From positions 417,857-481,856 of the forward strand of contig NZ_CANMNK010000005.1 in assembly GCF_947499265.1 (NCBI RefSeq): 64,000 nucleotides of DNA, read 5' to 3'. The first letter of the stretch is position 1, and every line of letters starts with the position of its first letter. The stretch comes from an uncultured Roseobacter sp. GTDB taxonomy: Bacteria; Pseudomonadota; Alphaproteobacteria; Rhodobacterales; Rhodobacteraceae. Position numbers and translations under genes: made by a program. Below the pieces are notes generated by a model that saw only the letters and a program-made list of their open reading frames with translations, ran no database searches and was not told where the DNA came from. Shown in pieces: positions 42,658 through 50,729 of this stretch.

Positions 42658-44388
42658 ATGACCGGCCTTGCACTGTCCCAAAAGCTGTTTGGAGATTGCC
42701 CCCTGCGCGAAACGGAGGTGCTGGCGGTTCCCTTGGCCATGGTCGCCGCGCTGCTTTTCTGGGCGGTGCCTGAGACGCTCGATGCTGGCGGTCGCAACGC
42801 TCTGACCATCACCGCGTTTGCGGTGATTGGCTGGACGATGACGCGTGTTCCGGATTCCTTGGTGGCCATTGCTGCGGCACTCGCCCTTGTGCTCACCGGC
42901 ACCCTGCCAGAGGAACGGCTTTTTGCATCACTGGGTCGAGAACTGGTCTGGCTGCTGGTGGCGGCCTTTGTCATTGCCTCCGTGTTGAAAACCAGCGGAT
43001 TGATGGAACTGCTGGTCGCCCGCGCATTGGTGCCTTTCGGCAATTTCACCTCGGTCGCTTATGTTTTGACCTTCATGATCACCGCTACGGCTTTCTTCAT
43101 TCCATCGACATCGGGCCGGGCCGCGCTCTTGCTGCCCGTTTTTCTGGCCCTCAAAGAGCAATTGCCGGACACGCGGCTGATCCGACCCCTGGCGCTGCTT
43201 TTCCCCACCGTGATCTTACTGTCTGCGGGTGGTTCGCTCCTGGGGGCCGGGGCGCATCTGATTGCGGTGGACGCCATCGCCCGATCCGGTGGCGCCGCTA
43301 TTGGTTACCTGGAGTGGATGCTGCTCGGCCTCCCGGTCTCCTTGATCTCCAGCTTCCTCGCAACCGGATTGATCCTCTGGCTCTTTGTGCCAGTTGACCT
43401 GCGCCGCGCACCGCTTGCCCTGCGCCGACCTCCTGCGCCGCTTGATACACGGCAAAGACGATTGGCCCTTATCCTGATCACACTGCTTGCGTTGTGGGTG
43501 ACAACCGGCCTGCATCATGTGTCGATTGTTGTGATCGCATTGGGCGGTGCGCTGGCGCTGCTTGCCAAACCCTTCACCAACCGCAAGACCAAGGATATTT
43601 TCCGCGACGTTGATTTGGAACTGATCCTGTATCTGACGGCAACGATTGTCATTGCGGATGCGATGATCGTCACCGGCGCAGATCGTTGGCTTGCTGACGG
43701 GATGCTTTCGTTTTTGCCGGAAGCTTTTGCCAAAAACCCTGCTGTCGCGGTCGGGTTCATGGCGCTGATTGCGGTGCTCTCCCATCTGGTGATCACCTCG
43801 CGCAGTGCGCGCGCCGCCGTTCTGATCCCCGCCGTAGCCCTCCCGATTGCTGCATTCGGACATGACCCCGCGCTCATCGTGATGGTGGCGGTGCTTGGCA
43901 CCGGATATTGCCAGACGATGATGGCCAGTGCCAAGCCAGTCGCGATTTATGGGACGATGGACCAGCCGACGTTTGCGCAGCGTGATCTTTTCCGCCTTGC
44001 GATGCCGCTGATGCCCGCAGTTGCCTTGCCGCTCTGCGCTGCCGCACTGATCCTGTGGCCATGGCAACTCGGTGTGAAACCCGCGTCGCTAACGCCCTCG
44101 TTAGAGATCGAAATCACGATGATTGACGGCCCTACCCTAACGCAAAAGCAGTTTGCGATCCAACACGCGGGTGGTGATGTTTCCGCGGCCATCCCGTTGC
44201 AAAGCGCAAGGCCAGTACCGCGTCCAAACTGGGTGTCTGAAGAGCGCGGTATGGAAGTTACAACCATCGACAAACGGCCCATCGCATCGTCTCGTCGCAT
44301 AACGCAGCTCGAAGCTGATCTGCGCGCGGTAGGGCGTGACATCGGTCAGGTTACTCAAAATCTGCGCCAGAGGCTTGGCCTGCGCTAG
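42658..44388 (+). CDS. SLC13/DASS-type anion transporter with C-terminal cytoplasmic tail
   Basis: A 576-residue inner-membrane carrier with 11-12 helices. The two substrate-loop regions typical of DASS proteins are visible: F-F-I-P-S-T-S-G-R-A-A near residue 145 and L-V-I-T-S-R-S-A-R-A-A near 380. The ATG at 42658 follows a GGAAGG ribosome site. About 100 residues after the last helix (from 44070) are hydrophilic, with a closing helix (L-E-A-D-L-R-A-V-G-R-D-I), longer than most SLC13 members. Glycerate kinase starts 102 bases downstream, so glycerate or a related hydroxy acid is a candidate substrate. Confidence 0.85.
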   Translation: MTGLALSQKLFGDCPLRETEVLAVPLAMVAALLFWAVPETLDAGGRNALTITAFAVIGWTMTRVPDSLVAIAAALALVLTGTLPEERLFASLGRELVWLLVAAFVIASVLKTSGLMELLVARALVPFGNFTSVAYVLTFMITATAFFIPSTSGRAALLLPVFLALKEQLPDTRLIRPLALLFPTVILLSAGGSLLGAGAHLIAVDAIARSGGAAIGYLEWMLLGLPVSLISSFLATGLILWLFVPVDLRRAPLALRRPPAPLDTRQRRLALILITLLALWVTTGLHHVSIVVIALGGALALLAKPFTNRKTKDIFRDVDLELILYLTATIVIADAMIVTGADRWLADGMLSFLPEAFAKNPAVAVGFMALIAVLSHLVITSRSARAAVLIPAVALPIAAFGHDPALIVMVAVLGTGYCQTMMASAKPVAIYGTMDQPTFAQRDLFRLAMPLMPAVALPLCAAALILWPWQLGVKPASLTPSLEIEITMIDGPTLTQKQFAIQHAGGDVSAAIPLQSARPVPRPNWVSEERGMEVTTIDKRPIASSRRITQLEADLRAVGRDIGQVTQNLRQRLGLR

Positions 44389-44490
44389 GCGGGCAGAACG
44401 TTGCTTGCGTTGCAAAGTTTCTCCCACAATCTGGAATAATTCCTGTGCCCTCTCGTTCTCCTTTTATGAAATAAATTCAAGGAGATAAAA

Positions 44491-45669
44491 ATGTCCTTCA
44501 CGATCCTGGTGGCGCCTTCGGGCTTTAAAGAATCCCTTTCTGTCAACGATGTGACCCGCGCAATCAGCTCGGGCGTTCAAAGCGCTCTGCCATCCGCCCG
44601 TGTGCTCGAAGCGCCGATGGTCGATGGTGGCGAGGGTTTCACCGAAGCCCTGATCAACGCCACCAAGGGCACGCTTCATGAGGCCACAGTGACCGGCCCG
44701 GTTGGGGAAAAAGTCTCTTCCTTTTTCGGCATCATGGGGGGCGACGGCCCGCGCACGGCGGTTCTGGAAATGGCGGCAGCGGCGGGCCTCAGCCTCGTGC
44801 CCAAAGACAGGCGAGACCCTGGCCGCACCACCAGCTACGGTGTTGGCGAGCTGATCTTGCGCGCGCTGGATCATGGTGCGGACAGGATCCTGATCGGTTG
44901 CGGCGACAGCGGCATCAATGATGGCGGTGCCGGCATGGCGCAGGCCCTCGGCGCGCGCCTGCTGGATGCGAGTGGGCAGGAAATTGGCTTTGGCGGGTAC
45001 GAACTTGCACGGATCGCACAGATCGACACCCGCCAAATCGATCCGCGATTGGCGCAGGTTTCCATCGACGTGGCGGTAAACTGGCACAATGTCCTGCTTG
45101 GCCCAAAAGGTGTTGCCCGCGTCTTCGGCCCGCAAAAAGGCGCCTCCCCCGATCAGGTCGACGCTTTGGAAGCAGGGCTAGAACGCTACGAAGCTGTCAT
45201 CCGTCAGACCACCGGTCTGGGCCTGGGGCGGGCCAACGGCTCCGGCGCATCCGGCGGGCTTGGCACCGGTCTTGTCGCTTTTGCAGGTGCGACGCTGCAC
45301 CCGCGGTTTGACATCGTGATGCAGTACCTTCGGTTTGATGACATGCTGGAGAATGCTGATCTGGTGATCACGGCAGAGGGCTCTTTGGACGGGCAATCGC
45401 CCTACGGCAAAGTGCCCTGCGAAGTGGCGCGGCGTGCGCGTGATCGGGGCATCCAGACCATTGCGTTGGCGGGCACCATTGGCAAAGGCGTGCACGAAAC
45501 TCTGGACAATGGCATTGATGCTTTTGCCTCGATTATCAAACGGCCCTGCTCGCTTGATGAGGCCATCGACAAGGGCGAAAAGCTGCTCCGGCGCGCGGCA
45601 GAAGACGCAATGCGCATGATGATCGTCGGCATGCGATTAACAGATCGGGCCATCCCGATTGCAATCTGA
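44491..45669 (+). CDS. glxK: Glycerate kinase (type I, GlxK/GarK family)
   Basis: A 392-residue kinase starting I-L-V-A-P-S-G-F-K-E-S-L-S, the family hallmark. Other features are M-V-D-G-G-E-G-F near residue 48, G-C-G-D-S-G-I-N-D-G-G-A-G-M-A-Q-A-L-G-A around 130, and T-A-E-G-S-L-D-G-Q-S near 290. A strong AAGGAG ribosome site precedes the ATG. The reaction is ATP plus D-glycerate to 2-phosphoglycerate, which feeds glycolate, serine or sugar-acid breakdown into central metabolism. It probably shares a transcript with the upstream DASS carrier. Confidence 0.93.
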   Translation: MSFTILVAPSGFKESLSVNDVTRAISSGVQSALPSARVLEAPMVDGGEGFTEALINATKGTLHEATVTGPVGEKVSSFFGIMGGDGPRTAVLEMAAAAGLSLVPKDRRDPGRTTSYGVGELILRALDHGADRILIGCGDSGINDGGAGMAQALGARLLDASGQEIGFGGYELARIAQIDTRQIDPRLAQVSIDVAVNWHNVLLGPKGVARVFGPQKGASPDQVDALEAGLERYEAVIRQTTGLGLGRANGSGASGGLGTGLVAFAGATLHPRFDIVMQYLRFDDMLENADLVITAEGSLDGQSPYGKVPCEVARRARDRGIQTIALAGTIGKGVHETLDNGIDAFASIIKRPCSLDEAIDKGEKLLRRAAEDAMRMMIVGMRLTDRAIPIAI

Positions 45670-45797
45670 TCGTGCGCTTTTGTCCTGCCGAAACCTGCGT
45701 CCTGGCGTCCACACGTGATCTTTTGGCAGATCGCTGGTGGTCAATGCTCCGCCAGGCTGCAGGCATTGTACTCCTGGGCCAAATAGCATGGCATGGA

Positions 45798-46709
45798 TCA
45801 CTTCAACGCCATGGTTTTGGGCAGCGGCACGGGCTTGTGGCCCCGTCCCATGAGGATCAACGCGACGCCGACGCCAATGATGAGGGCGGTTATCACCTCA
45901 GATGCGCCCGCCGGTTCCTCCAGAATGGCCAGACCCAAGCCCAACGTCACAAGTGGAATGAGCGCGGGCAGCGTGGCACCAATGACTGGGCCCAGAAGCT
46001 CCGCAGAGCGGTTGAAAGCGAAGACTGCGAAAACACTGACCAACACGCCCTGAAACCCGGCTTGCAGCATGATATCCTGCAATGGCGCATCGGCTATCCT
46101 TTTCGGGAGCAAAGTGAAATAGATCGGTAAATACACAAGCGCCGACCCCACAGCGACAATTGCCGTTGCGTGCAACGCCAAGATCCGCGCCCGGCGCACC
46201 ACCGCTGCGTAGACCGCCCACATGGCCCCGGTCGAGATCAGGATGGCGTGCCCGATGGTGAGCCCGGTCGGATGATGCCATGCGGAGCCCAGCAATCCGG
46301 CAAGGATGCAAAGGATACCAATTCCCCGCAACCATCCCAGGCGGTCTTGAAACAGCATCACTCCCAAAACTGCGGAGCTGACGGCCATGATGCCAGGATT
46401 AAACACACCCGCCGCCGACGCAGGCGCGGTTTGCAATGCCTGTGACACCAGAACGATGTAAGGCGCGCCGAATCCGCAGATCATCAGCACAAGGCCAACC
46501 GCGCCCAGACGTCGAAAGGCAAACCCGGTCTTGAGGATGACCGGCATTAGTACCAGAGCGGCGGAGCCGAACCGCAAGGCCGTCAGGTCATAGGCGTTCA
46601 GATGCGCCGTTACGCCCAGGCGCAGCAGCACCAGCGATCCGGACCAGACAAATACCGCCGTAAGCGCCCACAGCGTTCCAATCAAAGTTGCGTTGTGGAT
46701 TTTAGCCAT
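45798..46709 (-). CDS. EamA/DMT family exporter
   Basis: A 303-residue membrane protein with ten helices in two EamA repeats. The first repeat has W-A-L-T-A-V-F-V-W-S-G-S and the second starts with G-H-A-I-L-I-S-T-G-A-M-W-A-V-Y. Family members export amino acids or other metabolites. It is transcribed away from the LysR gene at 46778 and ends against glycerate kinase. Divergent LysR control is the usual arrangement for such exporters. Confidence 0.9.
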   Translation of the reverse strand: MAKIHNATLIGTLWALTAVFVWSGSLVLLRLGVTAHLNAYDLTALRFGSAALVLMPVILKTGFAFRRLGAVGLVLMICGFGAPYIVLVSQALQTAPASAAGVFNPGIMAVSSAVLGVMLFQDRLGWLRGIGILCILAGLLGSAWHHPTGLTIGHAILISTGAMWAVYAAVVRRARILALHATAIVAVGSALVYLPIYFTLLPKRIADAPLQDIMLQAGFQGVLVSVFAVFAFNRSAELLGPVIGATLPALIPLVTLGLGLAILEEPAGASEVITALIIGVGVALILMGRGHKPVPLPKTMALK

Positions 46710-46777
46710 GTGCCCTCCATTTCCTGGGAGAGCCTAGGCTTTGACGAAGGGTTAGAAAAACAATACCTTCTCTACTT
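46710..46777. promoter_or_regulatory. Divergent promoter region of EamA exporter and LysR regulator
   Basis: A 68-base gap between divergent start codons must hold both promoters and probably the LysR binding site. It contains T-N11-A-like spacing, but no single clear operator could be fixed by eye. Confidence 0.4.
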
Positions 46778-47674
46778 ATGAATCATTTTTCCTCAACTAT
46801 TACTGACAAGCAATCACCGCCCCTTGCGAACAGAACCTTCAACATGGAGGCGCTGCGCAGCTTCGTGGCGATTTGCGAAACCGGCACCTTTCGACGAGCC
46901 GCGGCACGTGTGAACCGGTCGCCCTCGGCGATCAGCTTGCAGATTGGCAAACTGGAAGAACAAATCAACGCCAGGCTGATGACCCGTGACGCCCGCCATG
47001 TCGAATTGACGGATCAGGGCGAGGTCCTGCTCGGTTATGCCCGGAGGCTGCTGGGGATTAGCGACGAGGCAATGGCGCATTTTCGCGGCTCGCCGTTGAC
47101 CGGGCATCTGCGATTGGCGGCGCCACATGATCTTGGGGTGTCGCAGGTGCCTGGGATTTTACAAAAGCTCGCTGAAACCCACCCCGGCATTGTGGTCGAC
47201 GTATCCCTGGGAACGAGCAAGGCAGTACAGAACATGTTTGCGAACGGAGCGGTGAATGTCGCGCTCTTCAATGAGGTCAGGGACACGTCCATGAAGGTTC
47301 AGGAACTCTCTTCCGAACCGCTGGTCTGGGCGATGTGCGAAGGCGGACGCGCAATTGAGCGCTCTCCCCTGCCGCTTGCGATTGCAGAGGTTGGTTGTGC
47401 GTGGCGCGAGGCTGCCCTGCAGGCCTTGGAAAAGAAGGAGTTATCCCACCGTGTCGCCTATTCAAGCGATACCTCAATGGGTCAGATCGCGGCGTTGAAT
47501 TCAGACCTGGCAATCGCTGTTTTACCCAAATCGCTTGTCACTGGAAAACTGGCCGAAGCCCCCGCTGACTACGGATTGCCGCCGCTCCCCAAAACGCACA
47601 TCTTTCTGGCGCATGATGGCGGCGATTTGGCAAAGGTGCTCATTGCCAGCCTACCGCATGAGGGTGGTAGGTGA
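46778..47674 (+). CDS. LysR-family transcription regulator
   Basis: A 298-residue LysR protein. The winged helix covers about residues 23-85 (M-E-A-L-R-S-F-V-A-I, R-R-A-A-A-R-V-N-R-S-P-S-A-I-S-L-Q-I, L-E-E-Q-I, L-T-D-Q-G-E-V-L-L). The ligand domain follows, with G-H-L-R-L-A-A-P-H-D and V-A-L-F-N-E. The N-terminal 22 residues before the HTH are longer than usual; a start at the Met of M-E-A-L-R (46844) is an alternative. It is divergent from the EamA exporter, which it most likely controls. Confidence 0.9.
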   Translation: MNHFSSTITDKQSPPLANRTFNMEALRSFVAICETGTFRRAAARVNRSPSAISLQIGKLEEQINARLMTRDARHVELTDQGEVLLGYARRLLGISDEAMAHFRGSPLTGHLRLAAPHDLGVSQVPGILQKLAETHPGIVVDVSLGTSKAVQNMFANGAVNVALFNEVRDTSMKVQELSSEPLVWAMCEGGRAIERSPLPLAIAEVGCAWREAALQALEKKELSHRVAYSSDTSMGQIAALNSDLAIAVLPKSLVTGKLAEAPADYGLPPLPKTHIFLAHDGGDLAKVLIASLPHEGGR

Positions 47675-47711
47675 GGGGCGCACGTGAACCGTTCGCGAAA
47701 ACCTATGATGC

Positions 47712-47760
47712 GGCTTCTCATGTTCGATTGCAGGCGTTTACGACGACCGGCTGAGAAGCC
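47712..47760. repeat. Inverted repeat between LysR and Usp genes
   Basis: GGCTTCTCA at 47712-47720 and TGAGAAGCC at 47752-47760 form a perfect 9-base stem with a 31-base loop. It lies 38 bases after the LysR stop and could be a terminator stem or a structured leader of the Usp gene. The 290-base gap (47675-47964) holds no other feature I can support. Confidence 0.45.
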
Positions 47761-47964
47761 TATGCAAAATATGTCATGGCCCGTTTCTATCCGTTCGCCG
47801 ACATGGCGATTGGCAATTTCGAAACCGGTTCTCTTTGTGCTCCTCACCTAGCGTTTTTCAACAAAATCAAGCCGATCCGTACCGCTGGCGTCTTGTCTGA
47901 GTGGAAGCCCTCCCCACATATAAAGCAGTTTGAAAACACATGGATCCGGGAGGGGGATAGGAAA

Positions 47965-48744
47965 GTGAACAGCATCATCGTGGCGAGCGATTTGTCAGAA
48001 CGGTCGCGCCAGGCGGTTCGGCGCGGCGTCAACCTGGCTGCGGACTTGAATGCCAAGCTGACTGTATTGCACGTGGTCGACGATGCCATGCCCACAACGC
48101 TGTCAAATCAGGTCCAACGCGAAGCGGCTGGCACGCTGTCCGACGAGGTTGCAGCAGACGCAGACGGTCGCAAGATAGACCATGAGATCAAGGTGGTTGT
48201 CGGTGACACAATCGAAGAGATCAATGCGCAGACCCGATCGTTGAATGCCGACCTACTGATTGTCGGCCTGCATCGCCGCAGGGTCTTTCTAGACCACATC
48301 AAAGAGACCACGATGGAGCATCTCATCCGTTCCAGCCGTTTGCCGGTTCTCCTTGTGGCAAATAAGGCAGATGAAGCCTATGCCCGCGTTTTGGGCGGCG
48401 TTGATCTGTCACGGGTTTGCGCCTCGGCTCTGCACAAGATCCGAATGATTGCGCCGCAGGCCGAATTGACCCTTTTTCACGCCCATGAGGTATCTTTTCG
48501 CAAAGAAGCCGAGCGCGATTATGCCACCTGGAAGGCCGTATCCGATCTTCCAGGTGACCTGCCCGATCCGGTTTTTGTCGAAGCGAGAGCGCGTGATGCG
48601 CTGCATGAGGTCATGGACAAGGGACACTATGACCTGCTGGCCATCGGGGCGCATACGCGATCAAACGCAGGTCGGTACATTCTCGGCGGTTTTTCCGCCG
48701 GTTTGATCCGTAACCCGCCCTGTGATCTCCTGCTTGCCAAATAG
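47965..48744 (+). CDS. Tandem universal stress protein
   Basis: A 259-residue protein with two Usp domains in tandem. The first (about 1-135) starts S-I-I-V-A-S-D-L-S-E-R-S, has L-L-I-V-G-L-H-R-R, and ends with R-L-P-V-L-L-V; the second ends N-A-G-R-Y-I-L-G-G-F-S-A-G and C-D-L-L. The GTG at 47965 is chosen for its GGAGGGGGATAGG ribosome site; the frame is open to 47776, but that N-terminus resembles nothing. The second domain keeps a G-x-x-R/S-N-A-G nucleotide-type loop, so ATP binding is possible. A stress or energy-limitation role is inferred from the family. Confidence 0.85.
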   Translation: MNSIIVASDLSERSRQAVRRGVNLAADLNAKLTVLHVVDDAMPTTLSNQVQREAAGTLSDEVAADADGRKIDHEIKVVVGDTIEEINAQTRSLNADLLIVGLHRRRVFLDHIKETTMEHLIRSSRLPVLLVANKADEAYARVLGGVDLSRVCASALHKIRMIAPQAELTLFHAHEVSFRKEAERDYATWKAVSDLPGDLPDPVFVEARARDALHEVMDKGHYDLLAIGAHTRSNAGRYILGGFSAGLIRNPPCDLLLAK

Positions 48745-48784
48745 ATCGGAAGCGGGCGTGGTCCGCCGCGAAATGTCAGGTCGG

Positions 48785-50182
48785 TCAGCTTTGAACCTTC
48801 AGAATACGGCTATGTTTTTGAACTTCGGCCCGAAGCGCGCCGAATGTGCGCAGGCCGCGCGCTTCAAGAATGGGCAGCATGGACACAAAAGCATGAGCCG
48901 TGGCCATGGCATCGCCCAGGGCTGTGTGACGTAGCGCGTCGGGGATTTCCACCGCAAGCCGGTCACAGATGGCATCCAACGTGTGCTCTGCCGACCCGCC
49001 AAAAACAATCGCGGATAGATGCACCGTGTCCAGCACCGGGTTGTCGAAGTCGACACCACTTTCAGCCGCGCAGCCGTGCAGAAACGCCATATCAAAAGGC
49101 GCGTTATGGGCAATGATCACGGCCCCCTGTGCAAAGGCATGAAAATCCGCGCAGGCCTCGGGAAAGCGGGGGGCGCCTGCGACCATATCGTCGGTGATGC
49201 GGTGCACCTTGGTTGATCCCGGCGGGATCGGTCGACCCGGATCCACCAGCGTCTCGAACGTTTCTGCGGCGATGACCTTGCCGTTGACGACCCGGACCGC
49301 GCCCAGTTGCACCACCGCGTCCGTGGCCGGATCAAGCCCGGTGGTTTCACTGTCAAAAACAGCAAAGGTCAGATCCCGCAGGTCGGCATCATCGGGGTCA
49401 TCGGGCCGGTTTCTTTCAAACAGATCAAAGTCATAGACAAGGGGTCGGGCCGCATCAGGGTCCAGCGGCTCCAGCATCAGAACGTAACCGGCTTCCGCAT
49501 CGAACCGGCGGATATGTCCCGTGTAGATCGCGCCGGAGCGCCCCTTTGTGGTGATCTCGCAGCGTTCTGTGCCGTCGGCGCGCATGCGGGCCAGCGCTGC
49601 GTGAATGGCGGTGTCTTCCAGGTAATCGAAGACCGAGGCATTCAGCCGGGCGGGTGCTTCGCACTCCATCAGATCGGCCGCTTGCCCGTCATAAAGTACG
49701 ATCTGGTGATCAGGTGTGGCGACGATCATGGCCACGGGAATGTCAGAGAGAATGCGCAACAATTGAGCGCGGTGCCGTTCCAGCCGGGCGGTTTTCTGGG
49801 CGACGGTCTCTGCCGTATCTTGTGCCGCAGCGCCAAGCTTTGCATGGATCGCCGAGGCGGCAGGGGCCAGATCGCCGAGATATTTCGCCGCTGTCGCATC
49901 GATCTGTCCGCTGATGTCTGCGTTGGCGCGCACGCGAAATTGCGCCGCGATATGTTCGATCGGTTTGCAGACGTTTTCATCGAAAAGCCGCCAGACAAAG
50001 GTCGCCAGCGCAAGCAATCCGAAGGCCGAAACGATGCCCACGGTCATGAAGGACGACAGCGCCTCCGGATCACCAAGCTGGCGAAACCCGAGCCAGAGCG
50101 CGCCGCCAACGACCGCCAGCCCGCCGCCGCCGATCAGACCGAAGAACAGAAACACCCGCAGGCGGAGGCTGAGCGTGGACAT
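48785..50182 (-). CDS. Membrane-anchored 3'-5' exonuclease with HAMP- and PAS-like regions
   Basis: A 465-residue protein. Two membrane helices (about 9-31 and 44-66) are followed by a HAMP-like linker, a coiled coil with A-R-L-E-R-H-R-A-Q-L-L-R-I-L-S-D-I-P, and a PAS-like region (P-V-A-M-I-V-A-T-P-D-H-Q-I-V-L-Y-D). The C-terminal domain is a DnaQ-type DEDDh exonuclease: F-D-S-E-T-T-G-L-D-P (Asp and Glu), H-R-I-T-D-D-M, H-N-A-P-F-D-M-A-F-L, then H-T-A-L-G-D-A. The sensor half looks like a histidine kinase in which the kinase core has been replaced by an exonuclease. It closes the operon that starts with acs. The nucleic-acid or nucleotide substrate is unknown. Confidence 0.85.
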   Translation of the reverse strand: MSTLSLRLRVFLFFGLIGGGGLAVVGGALWLGFRQLGDPEALSSFMTVGIVSAFGLLALATFVWRLFDENVCKPIEHIAAQFRVRANADISGQIDATAAKYLGDLAPAASAIHAKLGAAAQDTAETVAQKTARLERHRAQLLRILSDIPVAMIVATPDHQIVLYDGQAADLMECEAPARLNASVFDYLEDTAIHAALARMRADGTERCEITTKGRSGAIYTGHIRRFDAEAGYVLMLEPLDPDAARPLVYDFDLFERNRPDDPDDADLRDLTFAVFDSETTGLDPATDAVVQLGAVRVVNGKVIAAETFETLVDPGRPIPPGSTKVHRITDDMVAGAPRFPEACADFHAFAQGAVIIAHNAPFDMAFLHGCAAESGVDFDNPVLDTVHLSAIVFGGSAEHTLDAICDRLAVEIPDALRHTALGDAMATAHAFVSMLPILEARGLRTFGALRAEVQKHSRILKVQS

Positions 50183-50183
50183 G

Positions 50184-50705
50184 TCAGACCTCCTCGCAGG
50201 CAGCTTTCAAAACGGGATCATCCGCCGCAACTGCGCGCCAATCTGCATTGAGCACATCGCCGCCCGTGCCAAACTCAATGCCATCGACCACATCCGCCCG
50301 CTGCGCAGTGGCGCAGTCAAAGAGCATCGGCACTTTCGCCGTGCGTGCCCAGCGGCCGTAAAACACCAGATCAACGATACGCCGCGCGGGCTGTTCAGGA
50401 TGGGTACGCAGGCTCGCCTGATCGACGGCCACGAAACGTGATACGAAGGGCCGTGCGTAGGTCCAGGGGCGGTAGAAAGCCTGTTCCTCCACCGTCTGGG
50501 CGACCACCAACCCCTGAGGCATATTGGCCGTGGTGCGCCCGTACCAGCCGTATTCGCTGGAGATCGTCGCCAGCAGCATTGCAGCGCCCGCCGCCGCGGG
50601 CACCAGCCATTTCGGCAGGCGGCCCTTGAGCGTCCGGTTCACGGCCCAGACGATCAGCGCCGCAGCCGCTCCTGCAACAATCGTTCCGATCAGTTCAAAA
50701 AACAT
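50184..50705 (-). CDS. Conserved membrane protein of unknown function
   Basis: A 173-residue protein with two N-terminal membrane helices (about 4-21 and 35-50), then a soluble part of about 120 residues, probably periplasmic, with S-S-E-Y-G-W-Y-G-R-T-T-A-N-M-P and a Cys pair (F-D-C-A and A-A-C-E). I do not recognise the family. It is encoded one base before the exonuclease gene and 24 bases after the DUF294 gene, so it is part of the acetate operon; a scaffold or sensor for its membrane neighbours is only a guess. Confidence 0.7.
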   Translation of the reverse strand: MFFELIGTIVAGAAAALIVWAVNRTLKGRLPKWLVPAAAGAAMLLATISSEYGWYGRTTANMPQGLVVAQTVEEQAFYRPWTYARPFVSRFVAVDQASLRTHPEQPARRIVDLVFYGRWARTAKVPMLFDCATAQRADVVDGIEFGTGGDVLNADWRAVAADDPVLKAACEEV

Positions 50706-50729
50706 GTGCCTCCCCCTCTTGTCGCAATC

